Positions 24,421 through 32,310 are shown, counted from the first letter of the stretch. The stretch: 64,000 bases of DNA from VBAS01 sp964508655 (GCA_964508655.1 CAZDUO010000003.1:1-64000); one strand, 5' to 3'. The notes: generated from the letters alone by a model not told the origin. Program-made: numbers and translations.

Positions 24421-25476
24421 TCATACAACCTGGAACCCATGCGCATAAGGATCATCTTTTTCATCAATAGAAATAGTATTATTTCCATAAATCTTCGCCC
24501 AGCCTTCAATACCCGGTCTTATGGCCGGTTTGCCGTTCACTTCCAGCTCTTCTTCTATCGTGCCGATAAATTTACTGCCGATTATGCTTTCATGAATAAA
24601 TGGTTCATCTTTTTTCAATTTACCTTTTGCATACCATTGCGCCATTCTTGCGCTGGTGCCTGTGCCGCAAGGACTGCGGTCAATGGCCTTATCGCCATAA
24701 AACACAGCATTGCGTGCCGTAGATGTTTTATCCATCACCGCTCCCGTCCACAAAATATGAGAGCATCCATGAATGGTCGGATCTTCAGGATGTACGAACT
24801 CATACTTTGCATTGATATTCTTTCTCAGCTCTCTTGCCCATGCAATTAATTTGTCGGCGGAATAATGTTCCAATCCTTTGAAATTTTTCTGCACATCCAC
24901 AATGGCATAAAAATTTCCGCCGTAAGCCACATCCATCACCAGTTCGCCCAATTCCGGGCATCCGGCAGTGATTCCTTCCTTATCAAGGTAAGCAGGTACA
25001 TTTGTAAGTTTCACACTTGAACATTGATCATTGAGCATTGAGTATTGAATATTTACCAACCCGGCCGGCGCTTCCATCCTGATAATACCCGGCGTTTTTG
25101 GAGTAATCAATCCTTCTTCAATTGCAATAGTGACTGTACCAATGGTTCCGTGTCCGCACATGGGCAGGCAGCCGCTGGTTTCAATGAAGAGAACAGCAAA
25201 ATCATTTTGCGGGTCGTGCGGGGGATAAAGAATGCTGCCACTCATCATATCGTGACCACGGGGCTCAAACATGAGTCCTTTTCTTATCCAGTCAAATTCT
25301 CTTAAAAAGTGCTGGCGCTTTTCACTCATGTTATTGCCTTCCAGTTCGGGACCGCCATGGGCGACGAGACGAACAGGATTGCCGCAGGTATGGGCATCTA
25401 TACAGTGAAAAACAAAACCCCCTAACCCCCTGAAAGGGGAACCTGGAAAAGACTTTGTTATGGGTTTAGTTTTCAT
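24421..25476 (-). CDS. 4-hydroxyproline 2-epimerase (proline racemase family)
   Basis: The enzyme converts trans-4-hydroxy-L-proline to cis-4-hydroxy-D-proline, the first catabolic step. The 351-residue product shows IDAHTCGNPVRLVAHGGPELEG, the first catalytic Cys107 in MCGHGTIG and the second, Cys270, in DRSPCGTGTSARMA. A Cys-Cys pair marks epimerases or racemases rather than the dehydratase with Thr or Ser. The first 22 residues include PGSPFRGLGGF encoded by a dispersed GC-rich repeat (25418-25443), so the native N-terminus was probably shorter. Residues 142-153 (NIQYSMLNDQCS) are encoded by a 7-bp-periodic array. Both keep the frame. Confidence 0.9.
   Translation of the reverse strand: MKTKPITKSFPGSPFRGLGGFVFHCIDAHTCGNPVRLVAHGGPELEGNNMSEKRQHFLREFDWIRKGLMFEPRGHDMMSGSILYPPHDPQNDFAVLFIETSGCLPMCGHGTIGTVTIAIEEGLITPKTPGIIRMEAPAGLVNIQYSMLNDQCSSVKLTNVPAYLDKEGITAGCPELGELVMDVAYGGNFYAIVDVQKNFKGLEHYSADKLIAWARELRKNINAKYEFVHPEDPTIHGCSHILWTGAVMDKTSTARNAVFYGDKAIDRSPCGTGTSARMAQWYAKGKLKKDEPFIHESIIGSKFIGTIEEELEVNGKPAIRPGIEGWAKIYGNNTISIDEKDDPYAHGFQVV
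25017..25051. repeat. 7-bp-periodic array inside the epimerase gene
   Basis: Plus-strand heptads TTGAACA, TTGATCA, TTGAGCA, TTGAGTA, TTGAATA lie within the coding region. The sequence closely resembles the intergenic array at 35990-36031. By recall of the family the protein length here is normal, so the array may have replaced coding sequence rather than been inserted. Confidence 0.5.
25418..25443. repeat. CCCC-AAAGGGG family repeat at the epimerase N-terminus
   Basis: CCCCCTAACCCCCTGAAAGGGG belongs to a GC-rich family also found at 28454, 59353, 59917, 61043, 61087 and 61376. Here it is translated in frame as part of PGSPFRGLGGF. Confidence 0.55.
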
Positions 25477-25481
25477 TTTGC

Positions 25482-25546
25482 CGAATAGAATTGATGGTGA
25501 TAAACGGAGCGTCGCAAGGGACGCTGAACAGAATTCCAGGCGCTGA
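25482..25546. repeat. AACGGAGCGTCGCAAGGGACG family repeat, copy 1
   Basis: It starts GAATAGAATT, contains AACGGAGCGTCGCAAGGGACGC (stem GCGTC/GACGC) and ends AACAGAATT. Related copies are at 48271-48320 and 59781-59850, and a degenerate one at 33211-33300. It lies between the BNR-repeat gene and the epimerase gene. Confidence 0.5.
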
Positions 25547-25559
25547 CCTCATAAACATG

Positions 25560-27908
25560 CTACCGTAATTTTGATATATCATCCAATACATATACGCCCC
25601 TTCCGTACGTTCCGATCACCAGTTTTTTATCCCGCGGATGAATGAACATATCATTCACCGAAACGGCGGCGGGAATATTTCCATTAAGCGCTACCCACAA
25701 TTTACCCCTGTGTGCACTCATATAAACACCCATATCGGTGCCGCAAAAAACAATATTCGGAAGATCGGTGTGCTCGATTATGGCATTCACGGGGGACGCA
25801 GGCAAATTACCCGCAATGGGAATCCACGTTGAGCCATTATCATCCGAGCGGTATAAATAAGGAGTATGATTATCCTGCCGCCTGTCGTTGAGCGCCACAT
25901 ACACCCTCGCCGGATCAAATTTTGACGGGGTGATCTTTATTACATGCTTATTAAATGGTAAACCCTTTGTAATTTCTTTCCAGTTTTTACCGTCATCTTT
26001 TGTCAGCCATACCCTTCCGTCATCGGTACCCGCGTAAAGAATACCCGGCTTATCACCTTCGGCAATCGCCGTGATGGCCTGGTGATAGATGAGATAAGGA
26101 TAATTCCCTTTTGCCGGTTCTTTATTGTACGAAAGATCTTCGCTGATTCGGGTCCACGTTTCGCCGGCGTCGGTTGATTTGTATAAATGCTGCAGGCCGT
26201 GGTAAATGACGTTGTTGTCAAATTTTGAAATGATGGTACCTGCCAGCCATTCGCCGCGCAGCGAATCAATGCGGCCTACATCGAACAGGGAAAATCTTTT
26301 TACTCCTTCCCTTCTCTCTTTACTCATATCTGTTTTCATCAGCCGGCCGTAGTAGGTGCATGAATAGACAATATTGGAGTTGTACGGGTCCACCTGTATT
26401 TGTGTGCCCTCGCCACCGGGGGCCATGCGCCAGGGGCGCAGTGTAGTATCCGGTTTTTGTCCAAATGTGTTGGTCACATTTCCGCTCATCGTGCCTTCGT
26501 CCTGCACAGCGCCGAAAACATTGAAAGGCATTTCCATATCATAGGCTACCGTATAAAACTGTGTTGTAGGAATTTTATTAAAAGTATTTTTCCATTTTGC
26601 CCCGCCATTATAAGTAATAATTACACCGCCATCGTTGCCAACCACAATACGGTCGGGATTTTCTTCATCAAACCACATGGCGTGATTATCGCCATGCGTC
26701 CAGTCGCTGGTGGTATCGGTGGCCTGCCAGTTCTTCCATGTCTTGCCACCATCCCGGCTCACGGCTTTTGACACACCAAAAGCATACACTTCGTTTTCGT
26801 CTTTTGGGTCAACACGAATCTGACCGAACACCCAACCATAGGTTCCGGAAAATGGGGTGAAGAAATCATGTATCTCCGCCATCTTACGCCACGACTCACC
26901 TTTATCATCGCTGCGGTAAATGGAGCCGCCGATTACCACTTTCTGCACTTTTCTTTCGTAGCTGTCGGTTTCATCGGGCCGGGGGTCACGTTTTTTGTTG
27001 TGGTCATCAACAAAAGCGTACAGAACATGGGGGTTGGAATGAGAGATTGCAATACCAATTCTGCCAGTATTCTTTGTATCTGGTAAGCCATTTACAATCT
27101 TCCTCCATGTTTTTCCGCCATCCGTTGTCTTATAAATATTATCCCCGTCTTCCGGCACGGGGTCGCTCCATCTTCTTCGTATCCTGTTCCAGAATGATGC
27201 ATATAGCGTGTTTGGGTCGGATGGGTCCATTACCAAATCAATGCAACCGCTTTTTTCACTCTCGAAAAGTATTTTCTTCCAGGTCTTGCCTCCATCGGTG
27301 GTTTGATACACGCCACGGTCTTTGTTGTAAGTCCATTCATTGCCACTGGCGGCTACATACACATTGTTGGGATCATGAGGATGAACAATAATCCTGGCAA
27401 TAGTGCCGGTATTTTCCAATCCTATATGTGTAAAAGTTTTTCCCCCATCGGTTGATTTGTACATACCGATGCCCGGTAATGAAGCACGGAAAATATTTGC
27501 CTCGCCGGTGCCGACGTACAAGATATTTTTATCAGACGGGGCCAATGCAATATCGCCAATGGATTGGGTGGCCTCTTTGTCAAACAGCTGCGTCCAGGTA
27601 TTGCCTGCATCTTCCGTTTTCCATAATCCGCCGGTGGCAAAGGCAGCATAAATGATATTCGGGTTGCCGGTAATTCCTTCCACATCGGTGCTGCGCCCGC
27701 TGCGGTTATCAGGGCCAAGTAACCGCCACTGCAAATTTTTATACGGTGAAGCTGCCAGCATTTGTTTCTGTTTGTTCCAGGCTGCCAGCTTTTGTGCGCC
27801 GGTTGTTATAGTCGCTTTGGAAAAGTTTGTAGCACCGGGTTGCACCTGAGCTTTGCCATCAGCATTTATAAAGTTTAAAAGCAGGAGTAATAAAACAAGG
27901 TTTCTCAT
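25560..27908 (-). CDS. Secreted BNR/VPS10-type beta-propeller protein
   Basis: The 782-residue product has a signal peptide (MRNLVLLLLLLNFINADGKAQ) and at least eight Asp-box (BNR) repeats: STDGGKTFTH, TTDGGKTWKK, TTDGGKTWRK, SDDKGESWRK, SRDGGKTWKN, STDAGETWTR, TKDDGKNWKE and SDDNGSTWIP. Such repeats build six- to eight-bladed propellers of the sortilin/VPS10 and sialidase-like classes. No sialidase arginine triad or GH74 acid is obvious, so it may bind a ligand or act as an unassigned hydrolase. No T9SS C-terminal sorting domain is visible. It lies within the hydroxyproline/arabinose run, so it may take part in polysaccharide or glycoprotein handling; that is inference. Confidence 0.8.
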   Translation of the reverse strand: MRNLVLLLLLLNFINADGKAQVQPGATNFSKATITTGAQKLAAWNKQKQMLAASPYKNLQWRLLGPDNRSGRSTDVEGITGNPNIIYAAFATGGLWKTEDAGNTWTQLFDKEATQSIGDIALAPSDKNILYVGTGEANIFRASLPGIGMYKSTDGGKTFTHIGLENTGTIARIIVHPHDPNNVYVAASGNEWTYNKDRGVYQTTDGGKTWKKILFESEKSGCIDLVMDPSDPNTLYASFWNRIRRRWSDPVPEDGDNIYKTTDGGKTWRKIVNGLPDTKNTGRIGIAISHSNPHVLYAFVDDHNKKRDPRPDETDSYERKVQKVVIGGSIYRSDDKGESWRKMAEIHDFFTPFSGTYGWVFGQIRVDPKDENEVYAFGVSKAVSRDGGKTWKNWQATDTTSDWTHGDNHAMWFDEENPDRIVVGNDGGVIITYNGGAKWKNTFNKIPTTQFYTVAYDMEMPFNVFGAVQDEGTMSGNVTNTFGQKPDTTLRPWRMAPGGEGTQIQVDPYNSNIVYSCTYYGRLMKTDMSKERREGVKRFSLFDVGRIDSLRGEWLAGTIISKFDNNVIYHGLQHLYKSTDAGETWTRISEDLSYNKEPAKGNYPYLIYHQAITAIAEGDKPGILYAGTDDGRVWLTKDDGKNWKEITKGLPFNKHVIKITPSKFDPARVYVALNDRRQDNHTPYLYRSDDNGSTWIPIAGNLPASPVNAIIEHTDLPNIVFCGTDMGVYMSAHRGKLWVALNGNIPAAVSVNDMFIHPRDKKLVIGTYGRGVYVLDDISKLR

Positions 27909-27924
27909 GTGAATCGTTTTGGTT

Positions 27925-28338
27925 TTATTTATTTGAAATAAGTTTATAGCTACGTTTTATCCAGCTGATAAGCTGGTGATCTATATCTTCAGGCCGGTCA
28001 ACCTGCACTTCATGAGCAAACCGGTATTTTGAAGTTTTAATATATTTTGACACCGGCGGCACATCCTCAATTTTTTCTAAAAAAAACCCAACCTCAAGAT
28101 GATCTTTCTTTACCCTCACAGCAAGAAAAGTACTCAGTGTTTTCAAAAAGATTACACCCGAAGGCACGGCTTCTTCCCTGAAGTCACCGAACTTCTTTAC
28201 CTCGGCTATAATTTTATCATAGAGCTTTTTCAGTTCTGGTGGCCTTTTGACAAACAAAGTATCGCTGGAGATAAGATGGCAGCCGTGTGGCTGGTCTTTT
28301 CTCTTAAAAGTTCGTCCGCATTTGGGGCAAGTCCACAT
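27925..28338 (-). CDS. DUF5655-type protein with N-terminal zinc finger
   Basis: From ATG 28338 the product has 137 residues. It begins MWTCPKCGRTFKRKDQPHGC, a CxxC...HxC zinc-binding finger, followed by a compact basic domain (LKKLYDKIIAEVKKFGDFREEAVPSGVIFLKTLSTFLAVRVKKDHLEVGFFLEKIEDVPPVSKYIKTSKYRFAHEVQVDRPEDIDHQLISWIKRSY) typical of DUF5655. The family is often found as small stand-alone proteins; function is unknown. The frame is open 14 codons upstream (MASLSEGEGPRVRL), but that part is encoded by a dispersed palindrome. It is 16 bp upstream of the BNR gene. Confidence 0.8.
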   Translation of the reverse strand: MWTCPKCGRTFKRKDQPHGCHLISSDTLFVKRPPELKKLYDKIIAEVKKFGDFREEAVPSGVIFLKTLSTFLAVRVKKDHLEVGFFLEKIEDVPPVSKYIKTSKYRFAHEVQVDRPEDIDHQLISWIKRSYKLISNK

Positions 28339-28341
28339 AAG

Positions 28342-28378
28342 CCTCACCCTCGGTCCCTCTCCTTCAGAGAGGGAGGCC
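28342..28378. repeat. CCTCACCC-type palindrome (family B), copy upstream of the DUF5655 gene
   Basis: CCTCACCCTCGG is followed by CCCTCTCC-TTC-AGAGAGGG and AGGCC. It is a relative of the palindromes inside aroC (55315-55353) and the aminotransferase gene (62508-62546). It abuts the start of the DUF5655 gene and is open in its frame. Confidence 0.6.
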
Positions 28379-28448
28379 AAGCTTTCGTTTTTAATTCAAC
28401 AATTGAATTGACACATAAATTCCAGTTCAGTATTCAGCAGTTATCATC

Positions 28449-29936
28449 CTAAACTCTTCCTTCGGGGGGTTGAGGGGTATTGTTAACCGTTCTCCATATC
28501 CCCAGCGGATTTTCGGCTTTCAGTTCATCCGGCAGCAAGCTGTTTGGCCAGTTCTGAAAACAAACCGGTCTTGCAAATCTTTTTATCCCGTCGGCGCCGA
28601 CGCTGGTATATCTTGAATCTGTCGTGGCAGGGAAAGGACCGCCGTGCTGCATACCCAGGCAAACCTCCACTCCGGTGGGCACGCCATTCAGAATAAATCG
28701 TCCGCAGATATTTTTTACGGCCTCCACCAGTTCTTCATTACTGCTGATATCATTCTCCGTCGCCATTAAAGTGGATGTGAGCTGGCCTTCGGTGTGCCTG
28801 GCTACTTCAATCATTTCTTTCATGTCTTTGCAGCGGATAATGATGGAATAAGGGCCAAACACCTCCTGGTGAAGAACAGGATTTTTCAAAAAAGCTTCGC
28901 CGGTGGCGGTCGCTATTGTCGGCAAACCTTCATTCTCCTTTACCTCGGTATCTGATTCAGCAACGAGATGTACAGCTTCCTGCAGCAAAGCATTTCCTTT
29001 TTTCTCTTTGTAGGCTTTTAGAATTCCGGGATGAAGCATAGGCCCGGGCGGTGTTTGCTGAATAAGTTTGCCAAGGTCATGAATAAATATTTTCAGCTCT
29101 TCACTTTCGATGCCGATAATCAGGCCGGGGTTGGTGCAAAACTGACCAACTCCCAGCGTAATTGAACCAGCATACATTTTTGCAATCTCTGAAGCAGATG
29201 ACTTTAATTTTTCCGGCAAAAGAAAAACCGGGTTGACGCTTCCCATTTCTGCAAAAACAGGAATAGGCTCTTTGCGTTGGTTGGCCCAGTCGTAAAGTTG
29301 TTTGCCTCCGGTAAATGAACCGGTGAAACCGACCGCTTTTGTATGCGGATGCATGACCAATGCCTTGCCTACTTCAAATGAAACGCCATGTACGTGTGCA
29401 AAAATTCCTTTGGGCATTTTGCATGTGTCGGCTGCTTTCAAAATGGCGCCAGCCACCAGTTCACTTGTGGCGGGATGCGCAGGATGCGCTTTTACAATCA
29501 CAGGGCAACCTGCTGCAAATGCACAGGCTGTATCGCCGCCGGCAGTGGAGTATGCGAATGGAAAATTGGATGAACCAAAAACAACTACAGGGCCTAACGG
29601 TATCAGCATTTTTCTGATGTCGGGTTTCGGGGGATTTCTTTCGGGAATATCCGTATCAATTCTTGCCTCCAGCCATTCACCTCTTTCGCATGCATCGGCA
29701 TATTGATTCAATTGAAAAATTGTCCTGCCCCTTTCATTTCTTAATCTGGCTTCTGGCAAATTGGTTTCCCGCATGGCAGTCTGTATCAGTTCATCGCCGC
29801 AGGCTTCCACTTCCGCTGCAATGGTACGCATAAAACCGGCCCGCTGCTTCAGTGAAAATTTGCGATAGACATGAAAGGCTTTCCATGCCTGTTGCAATGT
29901 GTTTTCAATTTCGGTAAAGGTGGCGTCGTTAAACAT
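28449..29936 (-). CDS. Aldehyde dehydrogenase, probable alpha-ketoglutaric semialdehyde dehydrogenase
   Basis: The last step of hydroxyproline catabolism oxidises alpha-ketoglutaric semialdehyde to 2-oxoglutarate. With the start at ATG 29936 (MFNDATFTEIENTLQQA) the product has 495 residues. Active-site residues, numbered from the upstream ATG at 29978, are Glu244 (PVFAEMGSVNPVF) and Cys281 (GVGQFCTNPGLI); the cofactor region VFGSSNFPFAYSTAGGDTACAFAAGCPVIVKAHPAHP is characteristic of the KGSA dehydrogenase subfamily. The 14 codons before MFND lie in a 7-bp-periodic array, which argues for the later start. The C-terminal NTPQPPEGRV and stop come from a dispersed repeat. It follows the DHDPS-like gene. 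Confidence 0.92.
   Translation of the reverse strand: MFNDATFTEIENTLQQAWKAFHVYRKFSLKQRAGFMRTIAAEVEACGDELIQTAMRETNLPEARLRNERGRTIFQLNQYADACERGEWLEARIDTDIPERNPPKPDIRKMLIPLGPVVVFGSSNFPFAYSTAGGDTACAFAAGCPVIVKAHPAHPATSELVAGAILKAADTCKMPKGIFAHVHGVSFEVGKALVMHPHTKAVGFTGSFTGGKQLYDWANQRKEPIPVFAEMGSVNPVFLLPEKLKSSASEIAKMYAGSITLGVGQFCTNPGLIIGIESEELKIFIHDLGKLIQQTPPGPMLHPGILKAYKEKKGNALLQEAVHLVAESDTEVKENEGLPTIATATGEAFLKNPVLHQEVFGPYSIIIRCKDMKEMIEVARHTEGQLTSTLMATENDISSNEELVEAVKNICGRFILNGVPTGVEVCLGMQHGGPFPATTDSRYTSVGADGIKRFARPVCFQNWPNSLLPDELKAENPLGIWRTVNNTPQPPEGRV
28454..28477. repeat. GC-rich repeat forming the 3' end of the aldehyde dehydrogenase gene
   Basis: Minus-strand CCCCTCAACCCCCCGAAGGAAG encodes the terminal residues PQPPEGR and runs into the stop codon. 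It belongs to the same style of repeats as 25418 and 61376, and shows a repeat supplying a new C-terminus. Confidence 0.5.
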
Positions 29937-29952
29937 TGAATATGAAAATTGA

Positions 29953-30852
29953 TTACTGAATATATGGTCTTGTTTCAATTCCTTTCTTTATGATGGTTAA
30001 AACCCTCTCCCGTTCCTCTCCCGTCAAAGTTAATCTTGGCGCCCTGACATACTCGCTGCCGATGCCGGTTTGTGAAGCGGCCAGCTTAATGTACTGCACC
30101 AGTTTTGGATGAATGTCCAGCTCAAGTAATGGCATGAACCAGCGGTAAATTTTTGTAGCTTCAGCAATTTTGCCGGCTTTTACCAAATTGTAAATCGCCA
30201 CCGTTTCTTTCGGAAAAGCATCCACCAGGCCGGCCACCCAGCCATCGGCGCCAAGACAAAGTTCCTCCATTGCCAGCGTATCCACACCACAAAGAATTTT
30301 CAGGCGGTCGCCGAAACGATTTCTCAGCCTGGTCACATTAGTCACATCCCGGGTGCTTTCCTTCACTGCTGTGATGTTGCTGCACTGAATCAATACTTCA
30401 AACATATCCGGTGTCACTTCAATTTTATAGTCAACAGGATTATTATAAATCATGATGGGCAAATCTGTGGCATGGGCAACGGCCTTGAAGTAGGTCACCG
30501 TTTCCCTGTCATCAGTTTTGTAGCGCATGGGGGGCAGCAGCATGATGCCATCGGCGCCCCATCGCTTTGCGTTCTCCGTCTGGCGGATGGCATCTTTGGT
30601 TGTGCTTTCGGCAATGTTCATGATAACAGGAATATCTTCGTTGAGATACTCCACGGCAAACTCCACCAGTTCTTCTTTTTCTTTTTCGGTGATGGTGCTT
30701 GCCTCGCCCAGCGAGCCGCCGATAATAACGCCATGCACACCGGCTGCTGCCTGGGCAGCAAGATTTTTTTCAAACATATCAAGGTCCAGCTCATCCGTTT
30801 CTTTAAACGGCGTAAGCAAAGCAGGAAAAACTCCTTTCCATTCAAACGGCAT
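29953..30852 (-). CDS. DHDPS/NAL family lyase, probable 1-pyrroline-4-hydroxy-2-carboxylate deaminase
   Basis: The 299-residue product is a class I aldolase of the DapA fold. The Schiff-base lysine is Lys164 (ITAVKESTRDV) and the catalytic tyrosine Tyr136 (IMIYNNPVDY); the substrate loop reads GSLGEAST instead of the GTTGE of true DapA. In hydroxyproline degradation a DapA-like deaminase converts the pyrroline carboxylate to alpha-ketoglutaric semialdehyde; the adjacent dehydrogenase and the epimerase and oxidoreductase downstream support that role. It is the first gene of the minus-strand run and diverges from the AraC-family gene across 124 bp that hold paired operator-like repeats. Confidence 0.88.
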   Translation of the reverse strand: MPFEWKGVFPALLTPFKETDELDLDMFEKNLAAQAAAGVHGVIIGGSLGEASTITEKEKEELVEFAVEYLNEDIPVIMNIAESTTKDAIRQTENAKRWGADGIMLLPPMRYKTDDRETVTYFKAVAHATDLPIMIYNNPVDYKIEVTPDMFEVLIQCSNITAVKESTRDVTNVTRLRNRFGDRLKILCGVDTLAMEELCLGADGWVAGLVDAFPKETVAIYNLVKAGKIAEATKIYRWFMPLLELDIHPKLVQYIKLAASQTGIGSEYVRAPRLTLTGEERERVLTIIKKGIETRPYIQ

Positions 30853-30868
30853 ATGGTTTTATTTTTCA

Positions 30869-30876
30869 CAAAGCTA
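30869..30876 (-). promoter_or_regulatory. Promoter -7 box (TANNTTTG) of the hydroxyproline run
   Basis: On the minus strand the bases read TAGCTTTG, ending 16 nt before the ATG of the DHDPS-like gene. No TTG -33 element stands at the usual distance, as expected for a promoter that depends on an activator; the paired AraC-type sites lie just upstream. Confidence 0.5.
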
Positions 30877-30905
30877 CCGTACCGCCCGATAATTGGGTTG
30901 ATGGC

Positions 30906-30936
30906 TTTTAGCCAAAGCTGATACTATTTTAGCCAA
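30906..30936. promoter_or_regulatory. Direct repeat pair, candidate AraC-family operator
   Basis: TTTTAGCCAA occurs twice, at 30906-30915 and 30927-30936, exactly 21 bp apart, so both copies face the same side of the helix. Each is preceded by GAT. They lie between the divergent AraC-family gene and the first gene of the catabolic run, 30 bp upstream of its -7 box. Tandem direct repeats two turns apart are typical for AraC-family activators. Confidence 0.6.
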
Positions 30937-30976
30937 TTATAAATAACGGGTTAAGAATTTAAACTAATTTAGTACA

Positions 30977-31834
30977 ATGAAGATTGTCCCCTTTCGGATT
31001 CCCAAAAACTCAGAGGAAGCCTATCGTGTGCAGGTAGATGACTTGCCGCACCTGTACAATCATCTGCACCAGCACCCGGAAATTCAACTGACGGTAATTA
31101 AAGAGAGTCATGGCACGTTGATAGCCGGGGATTATGTGGGTCCCTTTCATGCCGGCGATGTATTTGTAATCGGCAGCAACCAGCCGCATGTGTTCCGCAA
31201 TGATGAAAAATATTTCAGGAAAAAATCAAGAGCCATTGCCATCACCATATTCTTTGATGAAATTACCCTGGGAGAAAACTTCTGGCTGCTGCAGGAAATG
31301 AAACCACTCTGGCAGTTTTTGAAAAACAGCAGCGGCGGCTTCCGGATTACTGGTAAAAAGAAAAAACTTCTTGCAGAAAAACTTTCTGCCATTGCCGGGG
31401 CAACAGGCATAGACCGGCTGATTATTTTCCTGGAAATAATGAAAGAGCTTGGCAACCGGAAAGAGATGCAGGCACTCGCAAAACCCATTACTCAGCGCAA
31501 CATAAAAACCTACGATGGCAACCGGCTGAATAAAGTGATTGAATTTACCTTTCAGGAATTTCACCGGCAGATTACTCTCAGTGAAGTTTCATCGCTAGCC
31601 AACCTGACACCGGAAGCCTTCTGCAAATATTTTAAAACAAGAACCCGCAAAACTTATATCAGCTTTCTGAATGAAATCCGCATCAATCATGCCTGCCGGC
31701 TGCTGACGGAAGAGCGAACCATTGCCAATATCTGTTACGATTGCGGGTTTACCAACCTGTCCAACTTCAACCGGATTTTTAAGAAGATAAAAAAAACGAC
31801 ACCGGCAGAGTGGAGGAAAATACATGCCAGCTGA
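30977..31834 (+). CDS. AraC-family transcriptional regulator
   Basis: The 285-residue product has a cupin-like sensor domain (residues 10-120; LYNHLHQHPEIQLTVIKESHGTLIAGDYVGPFHAGDVFVIGSNQPHVF) and a C-terminal pair of helix-turn-helix motifs (about 185-285; ITLSEVSSLANLTPEAFCKYFKTRTRKTYISFLNEIRINHACRLLTEERTIANICYDCGFTNLSNFNRIFKKIKKTTPAEWRK). It is divergent from the hydroxyproline/arabinose run and probably activates it, sensing an intermediate of either pathway. The direct repeats at 30906-30936 are its likely sites. Confidence 0.92.
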   Translation: MKIVPFRIPKNSEEAYRVQVDDLPHLYNHLHQHPEIQLTVIKESHGTLIAGDYVGPFHAGDVFVIGSNQPHVFRNDEKYFRKKSRAIAITIFFDEITLGENFWLLQEMKPLWQFLKNSSGGFRITGKKKKLLAEKLSAIAGATGIDRLIIFLEIMKELGNRKEMQALAKPITQRNIKTYDGNRLNKVIEFTFQEFHRQITLSEVSSLANLTPEAFCKYFKTRTRKTYISFLNEIRINHACRLLTEERTIANICYDCGFTNLSNFNRIFKKIKKTTPAEWRKIHAS

Positions 31835-31893
31835 AAAACTTTAGCAGCCGTTTACAACCCGTTGCATAAGTTTTGCGATCTTCAGCCAGGCAA

Positions 31894-32310
31894 ATGAAAA
31901 AAAAGTTATTTTTTATCCTGACTGTTGCATGGTCAGTATCCGGTTCTGCACAAAAAGTGGACAGCATTTGCTTTCGTCTTTATACAGACAGCCTGAAGAA
32001 AGGAACCCACAACTACATCAATGTGGATGGCAGACTGAGTAATGGAAAATGGAGACCCCTGACGGCAAAAGAAATCAGCTTTTCGGCCAGCTACAGTACA
32101 TTTGAAGGCAATGAACTTATAATTCCTGCAGAAAGCACTTTGGAAAAAGTAACAGTGAAAGCTGTATTGAAATCAGATCCTGCAAAACAGATAGAAACTA
32201 CCATCTGGGTAAAGAAAAAGCCGGATGATGAAAAGTTGCCGAAAAAAGATGACATACTGAAGCAGGGTAAGCAGGAGAAAAAGAAATCGAAAAACAAATC
32301 CCCCGGCTAA
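31894..32310 (+). CDS. Secreted hypothetical protein with a basic tail
   Basis: I do not recognise the family. ATG 31894 (MKKKLFFILTVAWSVSGSAQ) gives a clear signal peptide and 138 residues; the frame is open 7 codons upstream from a TTG. The mature part has a small beta-rich domain (FRLYTDSLKKGTHNYINVDGRLSNGKWRPLTAKEISFSASYSTFEGNELIIPAESTLEKVTVKAVLKSDPAKQIETTIWVKKKPD) resembling an Ig-like fold, and a Lys-rich tail (KKDDILKQGKQEKKKSKNKSPG). The stop codon sits in the loop of a terminator hairpin. Confidence 0.65.
   Translation: MKKKLFFILTVAWSVSGSAQKVDSICFRLYTDSLKKGTHNYINVDGRLSNGKWRPLTAKEISFSASYSTFEGNELIIPAESTLEKVTVKAVLKSDPAKQIETTIWVKKKPDDEKLPKKDDILKQGKQEKKKSKNKSPG

Noticed and set aside
24421..25476. 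Proline racemase or trans-3-hydroxyproline dehydratase
   Set aside because: The dehydratase has Thr or Ser in place of the first Cys; here both catalytic Cys are present. A plain proline racemase cannot be excluded by sequence, but the three other hydroxyproline pathway enzymes nearby favour the epimerase.
25560..27908. Sialidase or xyloglucanase activity of the BNR protein
   Set aside because: Asp-box repeats alone do not define activity, and I could not find the sialidase arginine triad or GH74 catalytic Asp pair.
13514..30852. Classical polysaccharide utilisation locus
   Set aside because: No SusC/SusD pair, hybrid two-component sensor or ECF sigma/anti-sigma pair is present in the run, so I do not call it a PUL in the strict sense.
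29953..30852. Dihydrodipicolinate synthase (dapA)
   Set aside because: The GTTGE loop of true DapA is replaced by GSLGE, and the gene lies with hydroxyproline enzymes, so lysine biosynthesis is unlikely.
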